Shown piece by piece: positions 1 to 7,209 of a DNA stretch of 7,538 nt. A program made the position numbers and the translations under genes. The number at the start of each line of letters is the position of its first letter. Within the stretch, counting starts at the first letter, position 1. The stretch comes from Chryseobacterium gleum (GTDB lineage Bacteria; Bacteroidota; Bacteroidia; UBA10329): NCBI GenBank assembly GCA_945874195.1, contig CAMCFW010000091.1, positions 1-7,538 of the forward strand, given 5' to 3'. Below the pieces are notes generated by a model. The model saw only the letters and a program-made list of their open reading frames with translations, was not told the origin of the DNA and made no database searches.

Positions 1-1
1 C

Positions 2-820
2 ACGCTCTATTTCAACGATAGCGTGGTGGTTAAAGACCGACTGGTATCGGGAGGAACAGCCATCGAAATCAGCATTGATGGTCAGCAGGCACAGGTGCAA
101 CGGGTTCCACAATATGGCGAGGCCAACCATTCTATGGTCACCACCATTCCGTTCATGAAAGACAACGAATTCGATTACAGTTCGCTGCTGTTCTTTCTTG
201 GCGAAAAAGCCTCAGATTGGAGCTGGTTGGTCTTTATCCCGATCGTCATCTTCATTGTCACTTCCGTATCTAACGGAGCCAACCTGACCGATGGGCTGGA
301 CGGGTTGGCAACAGGAACTTCGGCAATCATAGGGGTGACCTTAGGGGTCTTCGCTTGGGTTTCGGGCAACATCATTTTTGCCGATTACCTCAATATCATG
401 TACATCCCTGGTTCGGGCGAGCTGGTAATATTCATTTCTGCATTCGTTGGGGCCTGTGTCGGATTCCTGTGGTATAATCAATACCCCGCTCAAGTTTTTA
501 TGGGCGACACAGGAAGCTTGGCCTTGGGTGGCATCATCGCGGTTTTCGCTTTGGCTATCCGCAAGGAACTTCTCATTCCTATTCTCTGCGGCATTTTTCT
601 GATCGAAAATCTTTCGGTGGTGATGCAGGTAAGCTATTTCAAATTTCAGAAGAGAAGAAAAGGTGTAGAATACGCTCGTGCTCATCGCCTATTCCTCATG
701 TCTCCACTTCATCATCACTTTCAGAAGAAAGGCATGCACGAAGCCAAGATAGTTGGGCGCTTTTGGATCGTGGGGATCATGCTTGCGGTATTGACCATCG
801 TAACCCTCAAACTAAGATAA
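2..820 (+). CDS. mraY: MraY, phospho-MurNAc-pentapeptide transferase (5' end cut by window)
   Basis: Integral membrane enzyme that transfers phospho-MurNAc-pentapeptide from the UDP precursor to undecaprenyl phosphate, making lipid I. The reading frame is open to the window edge, so only the last 272 residues are present; the GTG at 23 is an internal Val codon, not a start. Family motifs visible: NGANLTDGLDGLA (nt 272-310) with the catalytic-site aspartates, FMGDTGSLALGG (nt 497-532), and the cytoplasmic-loop histidine motif PLHHHFQKKG (nt 704-733). Several hydrophobic membrane segments separate them. Before the TTIPF segment there is a polar stretch of roughly 40 residues (about nt 29-140) that is absent or much shorter in E. 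coli MraY; I recall similar insertions in Bacteroidota MraY proteins. The stop codon TAA shares its last A with the murD ATG, suggesting translational coupling. Confidence 0.97.
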   Translation, partial: TLYFNDSVVVKDRLVSGGTAIEISIDGQQAQVQRVPQYGEANHSMVTTIPFMKDNEFDYSSLLFFLGEKASDWSWLVFIPIVIFIVTSVSNGANLTDGLDGLATGTSAIIGVTLGVFAWVSGNIIFADYLNIMYIPGSGELVIFISAFVGACVGFLWYNQYPAQVFMGDTGSLALGGIIAVFALAIRKELLIPILCGIFLIENLSVVMQVSYFKFQKRRKGVEYARAHRLFLMSPLHHHFQKKGMHEAKIVGRFWIVGIMLAVLTIVTLKLR

Positions 821-2151
821 TGGCTGAGCGACTGGTCATATTGGGTGGTGGCGAAAGCGGGGCTGGAGCAGCTTATCTCGGCCTGAAAAAAGGTTGGGAT
901 GTCTTCCTTTCCGATAAGGGAATGCTGAAGGAAAAGTATGCCCAAGACCTGAAAGGGTGGAATATTGAATTCGAAGAAGGAATGCATTCTGAGGAAAAGA
1001 TCATGAATGCAGATCTGGTCATTAAAAGCCCAGGCATTCCAGATTCGGCCCCGATCATTAAAGCACTGAAATCGAAAGGAACCCCAGTAATATCTGAGAT
1101 CGAATTCGGCCTTCAGCACACCAACGCAAGATCGGTAGGAATAACGGGCACCAATGGTAAGACCACCACTACCCTTCTTACCTACCACATGCTATCAAAG
1201 GCCGGATTGAATGTGGCCTTGGCCGGCAATGTTGGAAAGAGCCTTGCTTGGCAGGTGGCCGATTCAGAATTCGACTATCTGGTGCTTGAGCTCAGCAGTT
1301 TTCAGTTGGATGGAATGTTCGATAGCCGCATCAATCTGGCGGTGCTGATGAACATTACGCCCGACCATCTGGACCGCTATGGCAACATGGAGAACTATAT
1401 CGATTCCAAGCTGCGGATCACTCAGAATCAAACAGAGGACGATGCCTTCATCTATTGTGCCGATGACATGAATATCGTGAAGGCGCTGAAACCGACAATG
1501 AAGGCGAAACGCTTTCCATTCACCCTCAACGGAACAGTTTCCGAAGGAGCATACACCGATCAAAATAATCTCAACATAAACCTCAACAATTCAAACCTAA
1601 CCATGTCAATCCACGAACTTGCATTACAAGGCAAACACAATTCCTACAACTCAATGGCCGCTGGAATTGTGGGTCGCCTTTTGGAACTCCGAAAGGAAGT
1701 GGTCCGAGAAAGCCTAAGCGACTTTAGCGCGGTTGAACATCGATTGGAGCCAGTGGCCAAGGTTCAGGGGATCGAATTCATAAACGACAGCAAAGCCACC
1801 AACATCAACTCGACATGGTATGCACTCGAGTGCCAGAATCAACCAGTGATCTGGATAGTGGGTGGTGTTGATAAAGGCAACGACTACTCTGTGGTTGCCG
1901 AACTGGTCAAAGACAAGGTGAAGGCCATCATCTGTCTGGGCATCGACAACGAGAAGATCCATAAGGCATTTGAGGGTGTGGTGGAAACGATCGTTGACAC
2001 GCAAAGTGCCGAAGAAGCGGTGAAAGCCAGCTATTACCTGGGCAAAAAAGGCGATGTGGTGCTGCTGTCTCCTGCCTGTGCCAGTTTCGACCTGTTCGAG
2101 AATTATGAAGACCGTGGACGCAAATTCAAAACAGCTGTCCGCTCGTTGTAA
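820..2151 (+). CDS. murD: MurD, UDP-MurNAc-L-alanine:D-glutamate ligase
   Basis: Cytoplasmic ATP-dependent ligase adding D-Glu to UDP-MurNAc-L-Ala. At 443 aa it has family length (E. coli about 438). The N-terminal UDP-binding Rossmann-like domain begins VILGGGESGAG (residues 6-16). The central ATPase domain has the P-loop TGTNGKTTTT (109-118), ELSSFQLDG (157-165) and PDHLDRY (181-187), with K197 in the SKLRI motif matching the carbamylated lysine of E. coli MurD (K198), and GKHN (271-274). The C-terminal domain has EHR (306-308), NDSKATN (322-328), GGVDKG (348-353), SPACAS (417-422) and DRG (431-433). All expected catalytic residues are present, so this should be the active enzyme. The ATG at 820 was chosen over an in-frame ATG at 763 because homology begins at MAERLVILGGG and the upstream extension would overlap mraY by 58 nt. 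An Asn-rich low-complexity patch (residues 247-260) sits in the central domain. Confidence 0.97.
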   Translation: MAERLVILGGGESGAGAAYLGLKKGWDVFLSDKGMLKEKYAQDLKGWNIEFEEGMHSEEKIMNADLVIKSPGIPDSAPIIKALKSKGTPVISEIEFGLQHTNARSVGITGTNGKTTTTLLTYHMLSKAGLNVALAGNVGKSLAWQVADSEFDYLVLELSSFQLDGMFDSRINLAVLMNITPDHLDRYGNMENYIDSKLRITQNQTEDDAFIYCADDMNIVKALKPTMKAKRFPFTLNGTVSEGAYTDQNNLNINLNNSNLTMSIHELALQGKHNSYNSMAAGIVGRLLELRKEVVRESLSDFSAVEHRLEPVAKVQGIEFINDSKATNINSTWYALECQNQPVIWIVGGVDKGNDYSVVAELVKDKVKAIICLGIDNEKIHKAFEGVVETIVDTQSAEEAVKASYYLGKKGDVVLLSPACASFDLFENYEDRGRKFKTAVRSL

Positions 2152-2157
2152 ACTCAT

Positions 2158-2177
2158 TGAAACCCCGCTGAAACCCC
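2158..2177 (+). repeat. Two-copy direct repeat TGAAACCCC in the murD/paralogue spacer
   Basis: The 9-mer TGAAACCCC occurs at 2158-2166 and again at 2169-2177 (period 11) in the 33-nt gap between murD and the next gene. It is the only non-coding stretch longer than 4 nt in the window. I see no Bacteroidota-type promoter (TTTG near -33 with TAnnTTTG near -7) and no hairpin in it. The repeat is too short to assign a function and could be chance. Confidence 0.4.
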
Positions 2178-2184
2178 ATCAACC

Positions 2185-2727
2185 ATGAAGAATAAGAATT
2201 GGAACAACCCAGAGATGACTGAACAGGAAGTGTTCAATAGTCTACTTGAACTTCGCAAGCAGATATTGCAGGAAAGCGTGTCTGACGTGCAAAGCACTCG
2301 CCACCGTCAAGAGGTGGTCGGTGTATGGAACGATATCGAATTCATCAACGATTCGAAAGCCATCAATGTCGACCTCACATGGTATTCGCTTGAGAGGCTA
2401 CAAGGCACAGCCGTTTGGATAGTGGGTGGGCTTCAGGCCGGTCAGGATTATAGTATGCTGAAAGAACTGGTGGCCGATAAGGTGCGAGGCATCGTCTGTC
2501 TTGGAAGAGAGAACGGAGAGGTGTTCAAAACCTTTTTAAGTTCTGCTGACGTGATCGTTGGGGCCAGCAACGCTGACGAGGCGGTGAAGGCAGCCGCAGC
2601 ACTGGCGCAACCAGGCGACAAGGTCATTCTTTCTCCCGCCTGCTCATCACACGACCTGTTCGATAGCTACGAGGACAGAGGAAATCAATTTACCAAAGCT
2701 GTTCAGAAATTGATCGGAAGCAAATAA
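2185..2727 (+). CDS. Stand-alone MurD C-terminal-domain paralogue, function unknown
   Basis: A 180-aa cytoplasmic protein equivalent only to the last third of MurD. Residues 20-176 align without gaps to residues 287-443 of the MurD encoded upstream, with about 81 of 157 identical by hand count. It lacks the UDP-binding and P-loop ATPase domains, so it cannot be a ligase alone. Retained: LLELRK (20-25), HR (40-41), FINDSKA (53-59), WIVGG (78-82), LSPAC (149-153), YEDRG (162-166). Changed: the Thr of SKATN is I60, the Lys of GGVDKG is A85, and the Phe after SPACAS is H156. In E. coli MurD the Thr and Lys positions (T321, K348, from memory) bind D-Glu, whereas R302, D317 and K319, matched here by R41, D56 and K58, are nucleotide-side or structural. 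The first 19 residues are polar and do not match MurD. The ATG at 2185 is used; an in-frame ATG at 2215 is an alternative. The stop lies 4 nt before ftsW, so the two are probably co-translated. The intact frame and many synonymous differences from murD argue for an old, maintained duplicate rather than a pseudogene. Automated annotation might mislabel it as murD. Confidence 0.85.
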   Translation: MKNKNWNNPEMTEQEVFNSLLELRKQILQESVSDVQSTRHRQEVVGVWNDIEFINDSKAINVDLTWYSLERLQGTAVWIVGGLQAGQDYSMLKELVADKVRGIVCLGRENGEVFKTFLSSADVIVGASNADEAVKAAAALAQPGDKVILSPACSSHDLFDSYEDRGNQFTKAVQKLIGSK

Positions 2728-2731
2728 GAAA

Positions 2732-3952
2732 GTGAATAGACTGGTGCGAAAATATCTGGAAGGCGACATGGTCATTTGGGCCGTGGTGTTCCTGCTTTCG
2801 CTGGTGTCTATCATGGCCGTTTATAGCGCCACCAATAGTTTGGCGCACTACAAGCACAACGGGAATACCGAATACTACCTCTTCAAGCATTTCTTGATCA
2901 TCGTTCTCGGTTGGGTCATGATCTATCTAATCCACAAGATCCCACACAATTACTTCTCGCGGGTATCGCAGATCATGCTGTGGCTATCCATTCCTCTATT
3001 GTTCGTTACCCTCTTTGCAGGCACGAATGTCAACTCTGCATCGCGTTGGCTCACCCTGCCTATCATCAACATGTCGTTCCAAACTTCCGACCTTGCCAAA
3101 TTGGCCTTGATCGCCTTTTTGGCACGCCAGCTTTCTAAGAAACAGGATTCGATGGATGATTTCAAGGCCGGTTTCCTACATATAATTTGGCCTGTATTAT
3201 TGATCTGTGCCCTCATCCTTCCTGCCAACTTCTCTACCGCAGCCGTGCTCTTCGCCACTTCGCTTGTGGTGCTTTTCATTGGTCGGGTCAAATTCAACTA
3301 CTTGGCAGGGCTGATTGGCAGCATCATGCTTGCCGGTGCATTCGTGTTTCTGCTTTCGTTCGCCCTTCCAATTGAAAAAGTACTGCCCCGTTTCGGAACC
3401 TGGAAAGCGCGGGTCGAAACATTTATGAGCGATGAGGAGAGCCCTGCCTCGGCTGATGCGAACTACCAGACCGAGCAGGCGAAGATCGCCATAGCCACTG
3501 GAGGCATTACCGGATTGGGCCCAGGAAATAGTGTTCAACGAAACCGCCTTCCGAGCGCATACGCAGACTTTATCTATGCCATCATCATAGAAGAATGGGG
3601 ATTGATCGGTGGAATGAGCGTGCTCTTCCTCTATCTCATCCTTCTGTTCCGTGGTTTGAGAATAGCCCACAAAAGCACCAGCACCTTCGGCACCTTGCTG
3701 GCTTTCGGTTGCATGTTCAGCCTCATCTTCCAAGCATTCATAAACATGGCCGTGGCGGTCAACCTATTTCCGGTAACTGGGCAACCCCTGCCTTTGCTCA
3801 GCATGGGCGGAACCTCCATCTGGTTCACCTCCATCGCCATCGGAATGATACTTAGCGTGAGTAGAACATTGGATGGCGTCCCGAAGCAGAAAGCAGTTGC
3901 GGCCGAAACAGAAGACGATATCGAACCTTTGAATGAACTTGCTCATGTCTGA
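2732..3952 (+). CDS. ftsW: FtsW, SEDS-family septal peptidoglycan polymerase
   Basis: Polytopic inner-membrane glycosyltransferase that polymerises lipid II at the division site with a class B PBP partner. At 406 aa it has about ten hydrophobic segments, the first starting near residue 13. SEDS signatures: NVNSASRWL (99-107, compare the usual NGAxRWL), TGGITGLGPGNSVQ (257-269), LPSAYADFIYA (273-283) and TGQPLPLLSMGG (349-360). D279 in the YADF motif matches the catalytic periplasmic-loop aspartate of SEDS enzymes (E. coli FtsW D297). A large loop (about 213-285) lies between membrane segments, as expected. The start is GTG at 2732, 4 nt after the preceding stop, with a weak purine run AAGAAA before it; an ATG at 2768 would leave only the membrane part and remove the usual short cytoplasmic N-terminus, so it is less likely. 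FtsW rather than RodA is inferred from its place between murD and murG. Confidence 0.95.
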   Translation: MNRLVRKYLEGDMVIWAVVFLLSLVSIMAVYSATNSLAHYKHNGNTEYYLFKHFLIIVLGWVMIYLIHKIPHNYFSRVSQIMLWLSIPLLFVTLFAGTNVNSASRWLTLPIINMSFQTSDLAKLALIAFLARQLSKKQDSMDDFKAGFLHIIWPVLLICALILPANFSTAAVLFATSLVVLFIGRVKFNYLAGLIGSIMLAGAFVFLLSFALPIEKVLPRFGTWKARVETFMSDEESPASADANYQTEQAKIAIATGGITGLGPGNSVQRNRLPSAYADFIYAIIIEEWGLIGGMSVLFLYLILLFRGLRIAHKSTSTFGTLLAFGCMFSLIFQAFINMAVAVNLFPVTGQPLPLLSMGGTSIWFTSIAIGMILSVSRTLDGVPKQKAVAAETEDDIEPLNELAHV

Positions 3953-5051
3953 AATTCGAGTGATCATATCAGGGGGCGGCACTGGCGGACACATCTTTCC
4001 GGCCATTGCCATTGCCAATGCGCTCAAACGGATCGAACCTACATTGGAGGTCCTGTTCGTTGGCGCCATCGGTAAAATGGAGATGGAAAAAGTTCCGGCA
4101 GCTGGCTATCGGATAATAGGCCTAAAGATCAGCGGTCTCGACCGTGGCGACATGCTTAAGAATCTGGCATTCCCGTTCAAACTGATTGGAAGCCTGATGA
4201 AGTCGTTGAAGATCATCAAAGACTTTAAACCGAACGTGGTTGTTGGCGTGGGAGGATTTGCCAGTGGACCGGTCATGTATGCGGCCAGCAGCGTGGGCAT
4301 TCCAACCGTCATCCAAGAACAGAATTCCTATGCAGGAATCACCAATAAACTACTGGGCGCCAAAGCGAGCAAAGTATGTGTGGCCTACGATGGAATGGAG
4401 AAATTCTTCCCGGCCAAGAACATCATCAGAACTGGAAATCCGGTTCGACAGGACATTCTGAAATTGGATGGGAAGCGCGCGGAAGGACTGAAATCATTCA
4501 ATCTCGATCCGAATAAAAAAACCCTTTTGGTCATTGGTGGAAGTTTGGGTGCACGTTCCATCAATCTGGCTGTAAAAGCCAACATCGAAGCATTCAAAAA
4601 GGCCGATGTTCAGGTGGTTTGGCAAACCGGAAAATTGTTTGTGGAAGAAGCCAAGAAAGCCGTGGCCGAAGCCAACGCATCAAACTTCTTCGTGTCCGAT
4701 TTCATCTACACCATGGATCAGGCCTACGCGGTGGCCGATGTGGTCCTGTCGCGTGCAGGGGCCAGTTCCATATCCGAACTGTGCATCGTTGGCAAGCCAT
4801 CTGTTCTGGTGCCATTCCCTTTTGCTGCCGAAGACCATCAGACCAAGAACGCAATGGCCTTGGTGGATAAGAACGCGGCTATTCTAGTTGCCGACAAGAA
4901 TGCGCAGAACGAAGCCTGTCAACAGGCTCTTCGCCTTTTGGCTAACGAAACTGAATGTTCGGAACTGAGTGCGAACATCAAAAAATTGGCGCTTCCGAAT
5001 GCGGACGAAGAAATTGCCCGTGAAATATTGAAACTGGTGAAAGCAGCATGA
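3945..5051 (+). CDS. murG: MurG, lipid II synthase (UDP-GlcNAc transferase)
   Basis: GT-B family peripheral membrane enzyme that adds GlcNAc to lipid I on the cytoplasmic face, giving lipid II. It is 368 aa from the ATG at 3945. N-terminal domain: the glycine-rich loop SGGGTGGHIFPA (9-20), the second glycine loop VGVGGFASGP (100-109) and QEQNSYAGITNK (124-135). C-terminal donor-binding domain: TGNPVR (163-168), IGGSLGARSIN (197-207), LSRAGASSISE (268-278) and the segment with EDHQTKNA (296-303), all typical of MurG. The start at 3945 overlaps the ftsW end by 8 nt and puts the glycine loop at residue 9; an in-frame ATG at 3933 would add four residues and cannot be ruled out. The TGA stop overlaps the murC ATG in an ATGA arrangement. 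Confidence 0.97.
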   Translation: MSEIRVIISGGGTGGHIFPAIAIANALKRIEPTLEVLFVGAIGKMEMEKVPAAGYRIIGLKISGLDRGDMLKNLAFPFKLIGSLMKSLKIIKDFKPNVVVGVGGFASGPVMYAASSVGIPTVIQEQNSYAGITNKLLGAKASKVCVAYDGMEKFFPAKNIIRTGNPVRQDILKLDGKRAEGLKSFNLDPNKKTLLVIGGSLGARSINLAVKANIEAFKKADVQVVWQTGKLFVEEAKKAVAEANASNFFVSDFIYTMDQAYAVADVVLSRAGASSISELCIVGKPSVLVPFPFAAEDHQTKNAMALVDKNAAILVADKNAQNEACQQALRLLANETECSELSANIKKLALPNADEEIAREILKLVKAA

Positions 5052-6415
5052 GAACGCTGACCAACATACAGAACATCTACCTGATAGGCATCGGAGGAAT
5101 CGGTATGAGCGCTTTGGCCCGCTATTTTGTTGAGCACGGAAAAGCAGTGGCCGGATACGATAAGACCCGCACCGACCTTACCGCTGAACTCGAAAATGCC
5201 GGCATTGCCATTCATTTCAATGATGATGTCAGTGCCATAGCTTCCAACTTCAAGAACAGTTCGAACACCTTGGTCATCTTCACTCCGGCAGTTCCGAAAG
5301 ATCATGCGGAGTTGAACTTTTTCCAGAACAACGGATTCGAGGTCATGAAACGCTCACAGGTGCTGGGAGCGCTATCGCGCACGTTCAGCACCATTGCCGT
5401 GGCCGGAACGCACGGAAAAACCACCACCAGTTCCATTGTGGCCCATTTACTCCGCTGTTCAAGCAAGGATTGCAATGCGTTCTTAGGCGGAATCAGCACC
5501 AATTACAACACCAACATGCTCACCTCTACCAAAAGCAATCTGATGGTGGTGGAAGCTGACGAATTCGATCGATCGTTCCTGACCCTTTCGCCCGACACCG
5601 CCATTGTGACATCCGTAGATGCAGACCACTTGGACATTTACGGAACGCCTGAGGAAATGCTGCGCTCCTTTCATCTGTTCACCCAGTGTATCACCGAAAA
5701 TGGAACGCTCATTTATCGTCTTGGGCTTCCGTTCGATGGTTCCTCTAAAAAGAAGTTCACTTATTCGGTGCACGGGCAAAGCGATTACCGGACCTCCAAT
5801 GTCACCATCGCTTCGGGTCAATATCATTTCGACCTTGTTTCGCCTACCAGAACCATTGGCCAAGTGACCTTCGGAATGCCCGGTCTGCACAACTTGGAGA
5901 ATGCCGTTGCCGCATTCGCAGCGGTCGACCAACTTGGACTTACGGATGATGAGATCCGCTTGGGACTGTCTACTTACAAAGGCGTGAAGCGCAGATTTGA
6001 GGTACACATCAACACTGATAAGCTGGTTTACATTGACGATTACGCGCATCATCCGACAGAGATTGATGCCTGTGTCAATTCTGTCCGCGAACTTTTTCCG
6101 GGCCGCAAGGTGAAAGGCATATTTCAGCCGCATCTTTTCAGCCGCACAAAGGATCACATGAACGAATTTGCGCACAGCCTCAGCGCATTGGATGAGGTGA
6201 CTCTGTTGGAGATCTATCCGGCACGCGAACTGCCTATGCCGGGCATCACGTCCTCTGTACTTCTCGACAGGATCACAGCTCCGAAAAAGGGACTACGGTC
6301 GATGACGGATGCATTGAATGACATCGACCTGAACGGAACAGACGTGTTGCTGACCATCGGTGCAGGCGATATTGACACATTGGTTGCTCCCATAAAAAAG
6401 AAGTTGCTGGCATGA
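5048..6415 (+). CDS. murC: MurC, UDP-MurNAc:L-alanine ligase
   Basis: Cytoplasmic ATP-dependent ligase that adds L-Ala, the first residue of the stem peptide, to UDP-MurNAc. At 455 aa it is slightly shorter than E. coli MurC (491). UDP-binding domain: GIGGIGMSALA (14-24). Central ATPase domain: P-loop GTHGKTTT (120-127), EADEFDRSFL (169-178), DADHLDIYG (191-199) and GLHNLENAVAA (279-289). C-terminal domain: KGVKRRFE (311-318), DDYAHHPTEI (330-339), QPHLFSRTKD (360-369), YPARE (390-394) and GAGDID (438-443). The GTHGKT loop and DDYAHHP motif mark it as MurC rather than MurD, MurE or MurF; Mpl shares some of these motifs but is normally not in this operon position. It overlaps murG and ftsQ by 4 nt each (ATGA). 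No key residue appears to be missing. Confidence 0.97.
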   Translation: MRTLTNIQNIYLIGIGGIGMSALARYFVEHGKAVAGYDKTRTDLTAELENAGIAIHFNDDVSAIASNFKNSSNTLVIFTPAVPKDHAELNFFQNNGFEVMKRSQVLGALSRTFSTIAVAGTHGKTTTSSIVAHLLRCSSKDCNAFLGGISTNYNTNMLTSTKSNLMVVEADEFDRSFLTLSPDTAIVTSVDADHLDIYGTPEEMLRSFHLFTQCITENGTLIYRLGLPFDGSSKKKFTYSVHGQSDYRTSNVTIASGQYHFDLVSPTRTIGQVTFGMPGLHNLENAVAAFAAVDQLGLTDDEIRLGLSTYKGVKRRFEVHINTDKLVYIDDYAHHPTEIDACVNSVRELFPGRKVKGIFQPHLFSRTKDHMNEFAHSLSALDEVTLLEIYPARELPMPGITSSVLLDRITAPKKGLRSMTDALNDIDLNGTDVLLTIGAGDIDTLVAPIKKKLLA

Positions 6416-7209
6416 TCCGCAAGATCCTCAACATAACGATCCTGATTCTGGCCGTGGCCGGCCTGTTCGTATCGTTGGCCTTCACAGCCCGCGAATCGAG
6501 CAAGATCAAGTGTGGCAAGATCGATATTGAAGTGGACAACACCAGCGGCAATTTTTTTGTGACCAACAATGATGTGATGGAAATGATACATAGCAAAGGC
6601 GACAGTGTCATTGGCCGTACCATCAACTCACTTCCCATTGCCGCCTACGAACGGCAGATCGGCACAGACCCATCCATCAAACGGGTGGAGGTTTTTACCA
6701 AGCACAACGGGGTTTTTGCAGTGAAGATCTACCAGCGCGAACCGATACTGCGCGTAATGACCTCATACGGAGAGAGCTTCTACATTGATCGTGATGGACG
6801 CGTGATGCCCACCTGCGAAAACTACACGGCACGTGTTCCGGTGGCCAGCGGTTTCATTACCGAAAACCAATACCGCCTGCAACGATACCAACTGAATGAC
6901 CTGAGCGACAGCCTGAAGGCGCGGACGATCTTGGATGATCTGTTCCTATTGGCGCAATTCATTAGAAATGACGAATTCTGGAAAGCCCAGATCCAACAGA
7001 TACGTGTGGAGCCCAATGGCGAACTCACACTCATTCCTACCGTTGGCGACCACCACATTCTGCTTGGCCGCATCGATAGAATGGAGCAGAAATTCAAGAA
7101 GCTTCTTCTCTTCTACCAAAAAGGCCTCAACACGACCGGTTGGGACCAATACTCTCACATCAACCTCAAATACAAAGACCAGGTCATCTGCACCAAAAAG
7201 AACAGCTAA
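6412..7209 (+). CDS. ftsQ: FtsQ (DivIB-like) divisome membrane protein
   Basis: Single-pass membrane divisome protein; FtsQ links early and late division proteins and helps recruit the septal synthase. It is 265 aa. A short basic N-terminus (MIRK) precedes one hydrophobic helix (about residues 5-24), and the rest is predicted periplasmic. A POTRA-like region (about 35-112) ends in the characteristic QREPILRV (108-115), followed by FYIDRDGRVMP (123-133), which is the FtsQ beta-domain hallmark, and INLKYKDQVIC (250-260) near the C-terminus. The family is poorly conserved, so the call rests on these motifs plus position between murC and ftsA. It overlaps murC by 4 nt (ATGA) and shares one base with ftsA (TAATG). 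Confidence 0.92.
   Translation: MIRKILNITILILAVAGLFVSLAFTARESSKIKCGKIDIEVDNTSGNFFVTNNDVMEMIHSKGDSVIGRTINSLPIAAYERQIGTDPSIKRVEVFTKHNGVFAVKIYQREPILRVMTSYGESFYIDRDGRVMPTCENYTARVPVASGFITENQYRLQRYQLNDLSDSLKARTILDDLFLLAQFIRNDEFWKAQIQQIRVEPNGELTLIPTVGDHHILLGRIDRMEQKFKKLLLFYQKGLNTTGWDQYSHINLKYKDQVICTKKNS

Noticed and set aside
763..819. Extended murD start at the ATG at 763
   Set aside because: The added 19 residues lie out of frame inside the mraY C-terminus and precede the conserved MurD N-terminus; the TAATG start at 820 fits both homology and operon structure.
1558..1599. AT-rich, Asn-rich patch in murD (residues 247-260)
   Set aside because: It lies in a variable loop of the central domain just before the conserved GKHN motif, MurD keeps its normal length, and the frame is intact, so it is not an insertion or a recoding site.
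2185..2727. Reading the paralogue as a split or frameshifted part of murD
   Set aside because: The upstream murD is complete with its own C-terminal domain and all motifs, so the second copy is a duplicate and not the displaced end of a broken gene.
3197..3733. A long open frame of 178 codons on the - strand inside ftsW, plus other antisense frames within murD and murC
   Set aside because: They lie wholly within strongly conserved + strand genes, and their translations are low-complexity or compositionally odd with no recognisable motif. They are codon-bias shadows.
167..6978. Nine GAATTC hexamers (167, 967, 1102, 1267, 1774, 2338, 4322, 5561, 6973), more than expected by chance in 7.5 kb
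   Set aside because: Eight of the nine are in-frame Glu-Phe codons (GAA TTC) in conserved protein positions, so codon preference explains them; no regular spacing.
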